The notes under the pieces: generated by a model
Seen by the model: the letters and a program-made list of their open reading frames with translations, nothing else
Databases searched by the model: none
Told to the model about the DNA's origin: nothing
Position numbers and translations under genes: made by a program
Assembly: GCF_902827225.1 (NCBI RefSeq)
Contig: NZ_LR792632.1
Location: 1,321,030 to 1,385,029, forward strand
DNA: 64,000 nt
Origin: Methanocaldococcus lauensis
Lineage (GTDB): Archaea; AGJL01; Methanococci; Methanococcales; Methanocaldococcaceae
Direction: 5' to 3'
Shown here: positions 16,768 to 25,780 of the stretch, in pieces
Layout: the number at the start of each line of letters is the position of its first letter
Numbering within the stretch: the first letter of the stretch is position 1

Positions 16768-17823
16768 ATGGATAAAAAGAATGAAAAAAATAAAATAAAA
16801 TTAACTGAATTGGTTAAATTACACGGATGAGCTTGCAAACTGCCCAGCACCGAGTTAGAGTATTTAGTAAAAGGCATAGTTACTGATGAGGATTTAAGCG
16901 ATAAAAATATTTTAGTTGGCTTAGGAGATGATGCATCAATAATTAAAAGAAATGGTTTAGTTATAGCAAAAACAGTTGATGTCTTTACGCCAATAGTTGA
17001 TGATCCATATATACAGGGAAAGATAGCGGCATCCAATTCTACAAGCGATATATATGCTATGGGACTTTTAGATATTATAGGAGTTTTGGCAATAGTAGGA
17101 ATTCCAGAAAAATTGCCAATACCAATAGTTAGAGAAATGTTAAAGGGCTTCCAAGATTTTTGTAGAGAGAATAAAACTTCAATAGTTGGAGGGCATACAA
17201 TACTAAATCCATGGCCCTTAATTGGAGGAGCAGTTACTGGTGTTGGTAGAGAGGAGGAAGTATTAACAAAAGGAGGAGCAAAAGAGGGAGATGTTTTAAT
17301 ACTAACAAAACCCTTGGGAACTCAAACAGCGATGGCTCTAAATAGAATTCCAGAAGAGTTTGAAAATCTATTAAATATAACTACTGAGGAAAAAAATTAT
17401 ATTGTTAATAGAGCAATAGAGATAATGACAACATCAAACAGATATGGATTGTTAGCTTTAAGAAAAGCAGAAGAAAGAGTTGGAGATAAAATAGGTAATG
17501 CATTAACAGACATTACAGGATTTGGAATATTGGGACATTCAAATGAAATGGCTAAAAATAGCAATGTTTTAATTGAAATTACTACTTTACCATGCATAAG
17601 AAAAACACCTGAATTAAGTAAAATGTTTGGCCACGCATTATTGGAAGGTTATGGAGCAGAAACTGCTGGAGGTTTATTAATATCAGCAAAAAAAGAATAT
17701 AAAGATGACTTAATTGATGAATTGGAAAAATATAAATGTTATTCATTTGAAGTTGGTAGAGTGTTAAAGAAAGGAGAAGGTAAGGCAGTTTTATCAAAGG
17801 ATGTTAAAGTTATTGAAGTATAA
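16768..17823 (+). CDS. selD: Selenide, water dikinase SelD containing selenocysteine (UGA at 16828)
   Basis: Makes selenophosphate from selenide and ATP, the Se donor for selenocysteine. A conventional frame starts only at 17059 and lacks the N-terminus; reading the in-frame TGA at 16828-16830 as Sec restores a 351-residue SelD from the ATG at 16768 (GGTGATAATT ahead of it). The Sec is residue 21 in HGUACKLP, the position of the catalytic Cys/Sec of the family, with the partner Cys two residues later. Other SelD features: GLGDDASI, FTPIVDDPY region, DIYAMG, and GGHTILNPWP. A 3'UTR SECIS follows. Codons 24-30 (CTG CCC AGC ACC GAG) are unusually GC-rich and form an arm of a long-range inverted repeat. 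Confidence 0.96.
16838..16857 (+). promoter_or_regulatory. 5' arm of 20-nt long-range inverted repeat, 8 nt... after Sec UGA (7 intervening bases)
   Basis: The sequence AACTGCCCAGCACCGAGTTA begins at 16838; seven bases (16831-16837) separate it from the UGA codon ending at 16830. It is the exact reverse complement of 17821-17840. The match does not extend on either side. Eleven of twenty bases are G or C in very AT-rich DNA. Pairing in the mRNA would put a stable duplex at the ribosome's mRNA entry when UGA is in the A site. Confidence 0.9.
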
Positions 17824-17840
17824 CTCGGTGCTGGGCAGTT
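17821..17840 (+). promoter_or_regulatory. 3' arm of the selD long-range inverted repeat, starting at the stop codon
   Basis: TAACTCGGTGCTGGGCAGTT starts with the TAA stop codon of selD and is perfectly complementary to 16838-16857. It ends 18 bases before the base of the SECIS stem at 17859. Its place outside the coding sequence means the match is not explained by protein conservation. The function (tethering the SECIS to the UGA) is inference. Confidence 0.9.
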
Positions 17841-17858
17841 ATTTAAAAATGTCTTTGG

Positions 17859-17895
17859 TCGATGTGCCGAACCCTTCCTTAGGGAGGCACATCGA
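17859..17895 (+). promoter_or_regulatory. Archaeal SECIS element in the selD 3'UTR
   Basis: A hairpin with a perfect 10-bp lower stem (17859-17868 TCGATGTGCC with 17886-17895 GGCACATCGA), an asymmetric internal loop of GAA (17869-17871) opposite a single A (17885), a 4-bp upper stem (CCCT/AGGG) and a short apical loop TCCTT. The GCC-GAA / A-GGC arrangement is the archaeal SECIS consensus that directs Sec insertion from the 3'UTR in Methanococcales. Confidence 0.95.
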
Positions 17896-17950
17896 AAATC
17901 TTTAAATAAAAATTTTTTCTTTTAATTTCATAAAGATATAAGGTGAAAAT

Positions 17951-18676
17951 ATGGAGATAAACTTAAATGAAATATTAAAAAAAGAGCCAATGTACAGTGG
18001 GAAGGCAAAGTCAATATATGAAATAGATGAGGATAAAGTTTTAATTGAATTTAGAGATGATATTACAGCAGGGAATGGGGCTAAACATGATGTAAAAGAA
18101 GGGAAAGGGCATTTAAACGCTTTAATTTCATCAAAGTTATTTGAAATTTTAAATGAAAATGGAGTGGAGACACATTATATTAAATATATAGAACCAAGGT
18201 ATATGGTGGCTAAGAAGGTAGAGATAATTCCAATAGAGGTTATAGTTAGGAATATAGCGGCAGGAAGTTTATGTAGGAGATATCCTTTTGAAGAAGGTAA
18301 AGAATTACCATTCCCAATTATCCAGTTTGACTACAAAAATGACAAATATGGAGACCCTATGCTAAATGATGATATTGCAGTTGCCTTAGGATTAGCAACG
18401 AGAGAGGAACTTAACAAGATGAGAGAAATAGCGTTAAAGGTTAATGATGTGTTAAAAAAATTCTTTGATGAGAGAGGAATAATATTAGTTGATTTTAAAA
18501 TAGAGATAGGAAGAACAAAGAATGGAAAATTAGTAGTTGCTGACGAAATTAGCCCTGATACTATGAGATTGTGGGATAAAAATACAAGAGATGTCTTAGA
18601 TAAAGATGTATTTAGAAAAGACTTGGGAGATGTTATTGCTAAGTATAAAATAGTTGCTGAAAAGATATTACAATAA
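17951..18676 (+). CDS. purC: Phosphoribosylaminoimidazole-succinocarboxamide synthase (SAICAR synthetase)
   Basis: A 241-residue enzyme that couples CAIR and aspartate with ATP in de novo purine synthesis. Typical motifs are MYSGKAKSIYEID (residues 11-23, ATP loop), FRDDITAGNGAKHD (about 33-46), and the C-terminal DEISPDTMRLWD. Length matches the family. The ATG follows AAGGTGAAAAT. purS follows after 23 bases, so the two purine genes form an operon, separate from the upstream selD by the SECIS and a T-rich tract. Confidence 0.97.
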   Translation: MEINLNEILKKEPMYSGKAKSIYEIDEDKVLIEFRDDITAGNGAKHDVKEGKGHLNALISSKLFEILNENGVETHYIKYIEPRYMVAKKVEIIPIEVIVRNIAAGSLCRRYPFEEGKELPFPIIQFDYKNDKYGDPMLNDDIAVALGLATREELNKMREIALKVNDVLKKFFDERGIILVDFKIEIGRTKNGKLVVADEISPDTMRLWDKNTRDVLDKDVFRKDLGDVIAKYKIVAEKILQ

Positions 18677-18699
18677 ATAAAATATGAGAGGGAACTTTT

Positions 18700-18948
18700 A
18701 TGTATAAAGCCACAGTTACAATAAAATTAAAAAAAGGAGTTTTAAACCCAGAAGGAATGACTATAAAGAGAGCTTTAAACTTTTTAGGATATGATAATGT
18801 CAAGGAAGTTCAAACATACAAAATGATAGACATTATAATTGATGAGGAAGATGAGGAAAAAGTTAAAGAAAAAGTCGAGGAAATGTGTAAAAAATTATTG
18901 GCGAATCCTGTTATTCACGACTATGAAATAGAGATTAAGAAACTATAA
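18700..18948 (+). CDS. purS: Phosphoribosylformylglycinamidine synthase subunit PurS
   Basis: An 82-residue protein with the PurS pattern (YKATVTIKLKKGVLNPEG at the start, then VKEVQTYKMIDI and a C-terminal ANPVIHDYEIEI). PurS is the small subunit that joins PurL and PurQ to make FGAM from FGAR, glutamine and ATP. The gene sits directly after purC with its own GAGAGGGA site. purL and purQ are not in the window. Confidence 0.95.
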   Translation: MYKATVTIKLKKGVLNPEGMTIKRALNFLGYDNVKEVQTYKMIDIIIDEEDEEKVKEKVEEMCKKLLANPVIHDYEIEIKKL

Positions 18949-19013
18949 AATTCTAAATTTTTAATCTTATTTATTATTTTTATAATTTCTAATTTTTTAC
19001 TTAGGTGATACTC

Positions 19014-19544
19014 GTGGATAAAAAATTAAAGTTAATAAAGTTACTCAAAGATGTTGGATGTGTAAAATTTGGAGATTTTATTTTATCCTCTGGTAAAAAA
19101 AGTAATTACTACATTGACATAAAAAAGGCTACAACAAACCCAGAGATTTTAAAGTTAATAGGAGAAATTATTGCTGAAAATATTAAAGATGAAAATGTGA
19201 AAGTTGCTGGTATTGAGTTGGGCTCTGTTCCAATAGCCACGGCAGTTTCTATTTTAGGGCAAAAACCACTATTAATTATTAGAAAAAAACCAAAAGATTA
19301 CGGAACTAAAAATAAAATAGAGGGAGAATTAAAAGAAGGGGATAATGTTATAGTAGTTGAGGATGTAACAACTACTGGAAACAGTGTTTTAAAAGCAGTT
19401 AAAGAAATTAGAAAATATGGAGGTGTTGTTAAAAAAGTTTTTGTTGTTGTAGATAGATTAGAAGGGGCTAAAGAAAATTTACAAAAAGCGAATGTTGAAC
19501 TAATCCCATTAGTTACTGTAAAAGAATTACAAGCCTCCCAATAA
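19014..19544 (+). CDS. pyrE: Orotate phosphoribosyltransferase
   Basis: A 176-residue type I phosphoribosyltransferase that makes OMP from orotate and PRPP. The signature GDFILSSGKKSNYYID lies near the N-terminus and the PRPP-binding loop VIVVEDVTTTGNSVL about residues 114-128. The GTG at 19014 is chosen because AGGTGAT lies at the right distance; the in-frame GTG at 19005 is part of that site. The 3' end overlaps the convergent minus-strand gene by 18 bases. Confidence 0.95.
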   Translation: MDKKLKLIKLLKDVGCVKFGDFILSSGKKSNYYIDIKKATTNPEILKLIGEIIAENIKDENVKVAGIELGSVPIATAVSILGQKPLLIIRKKPKDYGTKNKIEGELKEGDNVIVVEDVTTTGNSVLKAVKEIRKYGGVVKKVFVVVDRLEGAKENLQKANVELIPLVTVKELQASQ

Positions 19545-20987
19545 ACTTAAAAACTTTTTAGTTTTCTCTTTTTTGACTTTACCAAACTTTTCTAATTTCT
19601 TTATATCCACATTTTTACTGATTAATATTTCTTTTAATGGCTCAATTAAGGCAATTTTTTTGAGTAAATCTTCAATCTCCTTTTTATCAAAGTTAAATCT
19701 CTCCACAACATCCCAATCGTGAATTAAATATAAGGCAACTCCACCAACATTTTTTAAAGGAATCTGATATTTTGGTAATTCCTCTTCTAATTTAAATTTT
19801 AAATCTAAGACATTTACACAATCAACTCCTTCAACTTTCATCCAAGTTAAAAATCCTTTCTGTGGAGTTATCATAATAGATGGAAATAAATTACTCCTTG
19901 CTCTTTCATCAGGAGTTTTATATAAGTAAAATTTAAAGACATCCTCTGAAAATCTTTTTATTAAAATATCAAAAGATATTTTCTTAGATAATTCATTTTT
20001 AAGTTTAATTGCTTCTTTTAATGAGTCTATTGGCTCTCCATTTTTGTATAATCCTTCTTTTTCAAGCATTTCTTTAAGTTCAAGTTCTTTTAACTTTTTT
20101 TCCTCTACGCATCTTATGTCAAGAATTCCACCACTTACATCCTCTTCCGCTTTAAATGTTGAAGTTAATTCTAAATATTTTTTGAGATATTTTTTATCCT
20201 CTTTGCTAAGTAATCTATTAAGTTTTTCCTCAATGGTTTTTTCAATCTCATCTTTATATGTATTTAAATATCCAATAGCCAAAACTCTTCTTACATATTG
20301 ATCGTCAATAATTTTATTTTTTGAATAATTTCTCTTAATTGAAGTAATTATAACATTTCCATATTTTTCTTTAATGTACTTCTCATAATTTTTGTCTTCA
20401 ACTTTTATTCTTTTAAATTCTCTTTTACCTTTGTCAATTACTATAAAAGAGACTGTATAAGATGTTAAAATACCCCTGCCTTTCGGCTCTAATATATCTA
20501 AAAACTCTTTGTAAGTATTTATTAAATAAGGGGGAAATTCAGACATTATTTTTTTATAGGACCCATCTAATGGTAGACTTGGGGGTAGATTAATGTTACC
20601 AATATCTTCACTTAAATGACCTAATGCAATTTTATGTGCAACTAATGCATGTTTAACTCTCTCTAAAATTCCTTTTTTTTCACTGGCAATTCTTCTTAGA
20701 TATGAGCTATAATTTGCTATTTCCTGTAACCCTTCACTATCATAACTACCTCTTAATTTTCCAACATTTTTATATGGATAATCAAATTCTAAAAATTCCA
20801 TCTTTGATTTTAAATTCTGTAAAGTTTTTAAATTCTCTTCTAATGTAGATATTATATTATTTAATTCAATTTCATCAATATTTTTGTTTTTTATCTTAAT
20901 GACTACTTCTTTTAATTTGTTATTAAGTTCACTTAAAGAGTCCAAAAATTCATTAGCACTTTTTATTAAGTTACTGGCATTATCCAT
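19527..20987 (-). CDS. Conserved archaeal protein of unknown function (DUF530-like)
   Basis: A 486-residue soluble, charged protein with no catalytic motif that I recognise. The N-terminal 100 residues are coiled-coil-like (SELNNKLKEVVIKIKNKN), there is a short Pro-rich loop (INLPPSLPLDGS), and a central Cys-containing strand GGILDIRCVEEKK. It may be the DUF530 family, which is restricted to archaea, but this is a recollection of size and habitat only. Its start overlaps the end of cca by 8 bases, so it is translationally coupled to the tRNA-processing gene. Confidence 0.75.
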   Translation of the reverse strand: MDNASNLIKSANEFLDSLSELNNKLKEVVIKIKNKNIDEIELNNIISTLEENLKTLQNLKSKMEFLEFDYPYKNVGKLRGSYDSEGLQEIANYSSYLRRIASEKKGILERVKHALVAHKIALGHLSEDIGNINLPPSLPLDGSYKKIMSEFPPYLINTYKEFLDILEPKGRGILTSYTVSFIVIDKGKREFKRIKVEDKNYEKYIKEKYGNVIITSIKRNYSKNKIIDDQYVRRVLAIGYLNTYKDEIEKTIEEKLNRLLSKEDKKYLKKYLELTSTFKAEEDVSGGILDIRCVEEKKLKELELKEMLEKEGLYKNGEPIDSLKEAIKLKNELSKKISFDILIKRFSEDVFKFYLYKTPDERARSNLFPSIMITPQKGFLTWMKVEGVDCVNVLDLKFKLEEELPKYQIPLKNVGGVALYLIHDWDVVERFNFDKKEIEDLLKKIALIEPLKEILISKNVDIKKLEKFGKVKKEKTKKFLSLLGGL

Positions 20988-22314
20988 AATTGCTCAACTC
21001 TTCAATTTCTCCCTTCTTAGGATCTACATACTTTGGAATTGATATGTTCTGTAAATTTCCATTAACAATATCTTTAAATAAATCAATAATATGACAATAC
21101 TTTCTCTCGGTGTATGCAAATAATTTACAATTCTTAATAAATACTTTTTCATACTTTTTTAAAAACTTTTCAACTCTCTCCTTTTTAAATATTTCTGGCC
21201 CTTCCCTCAATGCAACCTTTGGTAATTTATATACTAAAAATTCCCAATATAGATAGCAATAATTATCATCTGCAAAGCACTTACTTTCCAAAATTACGAA
21301 CTCATTTTTAGCAATAATTTTATTTATACTTTTTTGAAGTTTTTCCATCTGTGGATATATTATATCATCAACAACATCTTTTCTTGGAATTTTTAATACC
21401 AATCTATATCCATGCTCTCTATCTTCTAAAATTTTATTTATTTTTTCTTTATAATCCTTAAAGAACTCAATAGATGGATTTTTTAAAAATCTTTGAGAAT
21501 AAAATATAAATTTACAGTAATTTTCCTTGCTTAATGGTGAAGCAACATTTCTATTTAAATCTACTGGGTCATAAACTACAAGGGAATTATCAAACTTTTT
21601 TAAATTTTTTATATCAACATTCTCATAAAGTTTAAAAATATCATCTAATATTATAATTTTTTTTAATTTCCAATTTTGGACATCCTTTAATAAATTTATA
21701 AATGATTTATAATGTAAAATTAATAATTCACATAGATAACCAGAAAATCCTTTTGTCTTAACATCAGAGCCATATAGTCCTAAACTTTTTAAAAATGCCT
21801 TTAATAATCTAACTTCATCGCATAATTTTTCATTTAATCTATCTTTTAAGAATTTGTGATGTAATGGGGTTCTATCAACAGCAGAAATTATCTTCTCTCC
21901 AAAGTTTATTTTATAGCATGGGACGATATCTACATCATATCTATCAACTTTACCTTTAACATAAGGGTGAGAGGCATAGTTTATTTCATAAAAACCATTT
22001 AATTTCTCTATAACTTTTACTCCTATATCTAAGCCTATAGATTCCAATTCATCTTCTGAAACTTTTTTATCAAATAGTATAAAAATATCAATATCATAAT
22101 CGTCTTTTAAATTTGTATTCCTTGCTGAAGAACCAACTAATAAGACATCCAAAACTGGATAGTTATTTTCTTTAACTATATTCCATATTTCTTTAATAAT
22201 AGTATTAGCCATTTTTTGTAATCTTTCCATCTCTTCCTTAGATGGCTTTATATTTTTTAAAACTTCTTTTAAAATGTTTTCTATATTTTTTAATTTATTA
22301 TCTTCCATTTCCAT
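20980..22314 (-). CDS. cca: CCA-adding enzyme (class I tRNA nucleotidyltransferase)
   Basis: A 444-residue archaeal class I enzyme that adds and repairs the 3' CCA of tRNAs. The nucleotidyltransferase head has VLLVGSSARNTNLKDDYDIDIFI (G-S-x-A-R-x-T and D-x-D metal ligands, about residues 56-78), with the third Asp in YDVDIVPCYK. Archaeal body and tail domains follow; the length is typical. The ATG at 22314 after GTGATTAGT is chosen over ATG 22332. It belongs to a minus-strand cluster with the GlcNAc-P transferase and asnB. Confidence 0.95.
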   Translation of the reverse strand: MEMEDNKLKNIENILKEVLKNIKPSKEEMERLQKMANTIIKEIWNIVKENNYPVLDVLLVGSSARNTNLKDDYDIDIFILFDKKVSEDELESIGLDIGVKVIEKLNGFYEINYASHPYVKGKVDRYDVDIVPCYKINFGEKIISAVDRTPLHHKFLKDRLNEKLCDEVRLLKAFLKSLGLYGSDVKTKGFSGYLCELLILHYKSFINLLKDVQNWKLKKIIILDDIFKLYENVDIKNLKKFDNSLVVYDPVDLNRNVASPLSKENYCKFIFYSQRFLKNPSIEFFKDYKEKINKILEDREHGYRLVLKIPRKDVVDDIIYPQMEKLQKSINKIIAKNEFVILESKCFADDNYCYLYWEFLVYKLPKVALREGPEIFKKERVEKFLKKYEKVFIKNCKLFAYTERKYCHIIDLFKDIVNGNLQNISIPKYVDPKKGEIEELSNYG

Positions 22315-22339
22315 ACTAATCACTATTTTCATTATGGAT

Positions 22340-23227
22340 TTAAATATATAATGATGTTATTATCCCCAAAATTCCAAAAAATATTCCTATAATCCACAAT
22401 ATTAAAACTAATTGATACTCTTTCATAGGTTTAAACTTTAAAATTAATCTTGGTAGTGATAAATAACCTCCTAAATAATATAGTTTTCCATCCTCTTTTA
22501 GAGTTGTTGGTTTATGCTCATCTCTACTCATAACTCCAGCACTAATATATTTTAAAGAGGCATCTATGATATAGGGTAAGGTTATAATTAAAAAGGGGAT
22601 GTATTCTTTATATAAAACTGCTAAAACTGATAAAAATGCTCCTATTGGTAAGGTTCCTACATCTCCAGGAAATATTTTTGCTGGATATTTATTAAATATT
22701 AACAATCCAAAGTATGAAGAGGCAAAGATTAAAGATAGTATAGAGCCAGTTATATGATTGTTTAAAAATAAAATTATACTCATTGAAATTGTTACTATTA
22801 TTCCTATCCCTATTTCTAATCCATTAAATCCAGCCAGCATATTTGTTAAATTTGAATATATGGTAATTCCTATGGCAATTAAAAAAATTCCGAATAAATC
22901 AATATATGAATATTTGTAAAATAATGTTCCAATGATTAAACCCGTTATAAACAACAATATCAATTTTTCTTTTGGAGAGAGTTTGGCTATATCATCAATC
23001 ACTCCTATTATTCCAGAGGCAATTATTGGTAAAGTAAAAATTGCATTTATAAATGATATAAATAAAACATTAGAAAATAATGGGGCTAAACCTCCCATTT
23101 CTGGAACTTTTACTTTTTTACTTTTGTGTAAATCGTAGCCAAATTTATAATTAATCATCTTTTTCATTAGGAAATAACATAATACAACTGAAAATAAAAA
23201 TGATAATATAATTAAAATAACAACCAT
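22340..23227 (-). CDS. Glycosyltransferase family 4, GlcNAc-1-phosphate transferase-like (AglH type)
   Basis: A 295-residue polytopic membrane enzyme of the MraY/WecA/GPT superfamily, with about ten hydrophobic helices. Diagnostic cytoplasmic motifs: VPEMGGLAPL near residue 43, IIGVIDDIAKLSPKEK (D-D motif), NLTNMLAGFNGLEIG, and FPGDVGTLPIGA. These enzymes transfer a sugar-1-phosphate to a polyprenyl phosphate; in Methanococcales the AglH member starts N-glycan assembly for archaellins and the S-layer. The exact sugar is not shown by sequence. Confidence 0.85.
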   Translation of the reverse strand: MVVILIILSFLFSVVLCYFLMKKMINYKFGYDLHKSKKVKVPEMGGLAPLFSNVLFISFINAIFTLPIIASGIIGVIDDIAKLSPKEKLILLFITGLIIGTLFYKYSYIDLFGIFLIAIGITIYSNLTNMLAGFNGLEIGIGIIVTISMSIILFLNNHITGSILSLIFASSYFGLLIFNKYPAKIFPGDVGTLPIGAFLSVLAVLYKEYIPFLIITLPYIIDASLKYISAGVMSRDEHKPTTLKEDGKLYYLGGYLSLPRLILKFKPMKEYQLVLILWIIGIFFGILGIITSLYI

Positions 23228-23249
23228 TATATCCCTCAGAAAACTTTAA

Positions 23250-24800
23250 TTAAATGTTTTTAATAAAATCTTCAATAACTCTGTTCTTTAATAACTTTAA
23301 AAATTCATTAATTTTTTTCTTTGAGAAGCCATATTTTTTAGCCACCTTATATATTATTTTTTCTCCACCACTACCATATTGAGCCGCTTTTTTTGGTCTA
23401 TATGCTATATAATCTGGAAGATATTTTGAGGCTACATCTCTTAGAATTCTTTTTCTAAGGTCTGAAATTAAATAATTTGTAGGTAGAGATAATGTCACTT
23501 TAACAACATCTTCATCTAAAAATGGAACTCTCAACTCTACACCATTAGCCATTGTGCAATGGTCATCTCTCTCTAAATTTACCTTGTATATATTGGTAAG
23601 ATCATTTATTAACATTTTTTTAAATTCTTCCTCTCCTTTTTCTTTATAAACTCTTTCGTGTCTTGCATAGCCACCAAATAGTTCATCAGCCCCTTGTCCA
23701 GATAGAACAACTTTTAAGCCATCTTTATTGGCAAGTTCAGAGGCAACATAAATTGGAATTCCCACACCTATTTTCATTAAATCAACTTCGTCAATTGCTC
23801 TACATACTTTAAAAACATATTCTTCATATTCATTTTCAGAGATTATCTTCTTTCTTAGAGGTAAATTTAACTCTTTACTTAATTTTTCAGCATAAATTAA
23901 ATCTTCGCTATTTTCTGTTCCTACTGCATATAAAATAACTTCTTTACAATATAAAGATGCTAATTTTGCAATTAAAGAACTATCAACTCCTCCAGAGCAT
24001 ATAACTCCCACTCTATATAGGTCTCTAACTCTCTTTAAGACAGCATTTTTTAATGCCTTTTCTAAGTATTTTTTTGCCTCTTCATAACATAAATTTGTTT
24101 TATAATTATTATTTAGATTTTTAAAGTCATCTTTGAAATTTTCTATAATCTCTATTCTGTGGTTATCTAAGTAATAGATTAGTTGAGAGTTTGGTTTCAA
24201 TGTCTTAATTTTGCTATTTAATATATCTAAATCTTTCTTGCAGTTATCGATATTTATCAACAAATGCCATAATGCTTTTCTTTCAGAAGCAAATGCGAAA
24301 TATTTTTTAGTATCAACATAAAATAATGGCTTAACTCCAAAAGGATCTCTCGCCAACAATAGAATATTTTTTAATTTATCATAAATTGCAAATGCATAAT
24401 CTCCATCCAATTCCTCCAATTTATCTTCTTCATATAGATGAATTATAACCTCATTATCAGTATCTGTTTTAAACTCATGATTTTCCTTTAAATATTCCAT
24501 TAATTCAATATAGTTATAAATTTCTCCATTACAAACTAACCATATATTTTCATCCTCATTAGGAATTGGCTGGTTTCCATATTTTCCTACAATTGCCAAT
24601 CTGTTATGCCCTATAGTGATGTTTTTAATGTCTACATTTAAGTTTTCAACATCCTTAAAATCTTTAAAGTAAATAATGTTATCATCAATTAACATTCCAG
24701 AACTATCCCTACCCCTATGTTTCAAAATCTTCATCATATCTATTGCATATTTTACAGGGATTGGTTGTTCTTTAATAATTATCCCACTTATCGAGCACAT
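23250..24800 (-). CDS. asnB: Asparagine synthetase, glutamine-hydrolysing
   Basis: A 516-residue two-domain enzyme. The start at 24800 (after TGAGGAAT) places Cys at position 2 (MCSISGII), as required for the Ntn-type glutaminase; the frame is open three codons further, but that would bury the Cys. Class II glutaminase signatures such as HNRLAIVG and LVCNGEIYNY follow, and the synthetase domain has VGVICSGGVDSSLIAK (PP-loop) about residues 265-280. A paralog role in amidotransfer to other substrates cannot be excluded. Confidence 0.9.
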   Translation of the reverse strand: MCSISGIIIKEQPIPVKYAIDMMKILKHRGRDSSGMLIDDNIIYFKDFKDVENLNVDIKNITIGHNRLAIVGKYGNQPIPNEDENIWLVCNGEIYNYIELMEYLKENHEFKTDTDNEVIIHLYEEDKLEELDGDYAFAIYDKLKNILLLARDPFGVKPLFYVDTKKYFAFASERKALWHLLINIDNCKKDLDILNSKIKTLKPNSQLIYYLDNHRIEIIENFKDDFKNLNNNYKTNLCYEEAKKYLEKALKNAVLKRVRDLYRVGVICSGGVDSSLIAKLASLYCKEVILYAVGTENSEDLIYAEKLSKELNLPLRKKIISENEYEEYVFKVCRAIDEVDLMKIGVGIPIYVASELANKDGLKVVLSGQGADELFGGYARHERVYKEKGEEEFKKMLINDLTNIYKVNLERDDHCTMANGVELRVPFLDEDVVKVTLSLPTNYLISDLRKRILRDVASKYLPDYIAYRPKKAAQYGSGGEKIIYKVAKKYGFSKKKINEFLKLLKNRVIEDFIKNI

Positions 24801-25253
24801 ATTCCTCACATTTTAATTTAAAAAGTTATTTGTAGTTAAGAGTATATACAGGGGTTAGGATATTTAAATTTTATGTTTTTAGTATATCTTCTCTCGCTAA
24901 AAATTTTTATTTTTTAATTTAGAGGATTTTAATTTAATATTTTTAAATTTTAAAAGATTTTATTAAATTTCGGAGGGTCTTCTATTTTGATTAATTTGAA
25001 TAATTAAGTTTATTAAATTATTGGGATTTTTAAGAGAATTTAGTAGTTTATTTTTATCTCTAATTTTCCCCGATAATTAGGTTAATAATAAAAATTTAAA
25101 GAATTTTTAAAGTAATAAATAAAAATAGAAAAGTTTATATATAAGTTCGGAGGTATATAAATAACAAGGGTTACTGACCCTCCAAACTATAACCCCCCAA
25201 CAAAGAAGCATAATAAAGTAATTTTAGTCCTTAATCTCAAAAAATTATGCCCT
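24801..25253 (+). promoter_or_regulatory. CRISPR leader with promoter
   Basis: A gene-free, very AT-rich stretch of about 450 bases between asnB and the first CRISPR repeat. The asnB promoter lies at its left end. A strong TATA box (TTTATATATA, 25134-25143) preceded by an A-rich BRE-like run would start transcription about 25165, reading into the array. Two arms, GGAGGGTC near 24973 and GACCCTCC near 25186, are complementary. Its identity as leader follows from position and from the intact repeats on this side versus the degenerate ones on the far side. Confidence 0.8.
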
Positions 25254-25780
25254 GTCTAAAATCAGACCCCTAAGGGGATGGAAAATTGCAGCAATGAGCT
25301 CCTTTTCAGATAATATTGATTCGTCTAAGTCTAAAATCAGACCCCTAAGGGGATGGAAAATATCTAAGTCCTTAACGTGCCATGTTCTTGTTTTTTTCCA
25401 GTCTAAAATCAGACCCCTAAGGGGATGGAAAATCTTTTCACCTCTAAAAATCGCTATTATCATATTTTACGTCTAAAATCAGACCCCTAAGGGGATGGAA
25501 AAAACATTATCAATATTATTTTTAGCTTGATAAATCAATTGCGTCTAAAATCAGACCCCTAAGGGGATGGAAAAAATTATAGATTTATTAAGAAGAATTT
25601 AAAGGTGATAGTCTAAAATCAGACCCCTAAGGGGATGGAAATATTAAGAAAATCTGTGTTAATGCCGTTGGGTCATTAGGTCTAAAATCAGACCCCTAAG
25701 GGGATGGAAATGTATATTCTCTTTCGGAAATCTTTGTTATCAAATCCTATGAGTCTAAAATCAGACCCCTAAGGGGGAAA
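25254..25780 (+). CRISPR. CRISPR array, first block (7 intact repeats and a degenerate eighth)
   Basis: The 31-base repeat starts GTCTAAAATCAGACCCCTAA and ends GGGGATGGAAA. Intact copies start at 25254, 25329, 25401, 25471, 25543, 25611 and 25680; spacers are 37-44 bases and all different. The eighth copy (25753) has lost the ATG of GGATGGAAA and runs into a trailer-like sequence. The repeat has an internal palindrome CCCCTAAGGGG and the ATGGAAA end typical of archaeal crRNA 5' handles; it resembles the M. jannaschii repeat. No cas gene is in the window. Confidence 0.98.

Noticed and set aside
17059-17823. A shorter gene for a truncated SelD starting at the ATG at 17059
   Set aside because: The frame upstream to 16768 encodes conserved SelD sequence interrupted only by the UGA at the catalytic position, and a SECIS follows the gene; the UGA is read as selenocysteine.
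16838-17840. Inverted repeat in selD as transposon terminal repeats or as a terminator
   Set aside because: One arm lies inside conserved coding sequence right after the catalytic residue and the other starts at the stop codon; the interval is exactly the selD body and there is no target duplication. A terminator would need a short loop.
25245-25476. Open frames of 60-72 codons on both strands over the CRISPR repeats
   Set aside because: They consist of translated repeats (the same peptide motif recurring with each repeat) and have no ribosome binding site.
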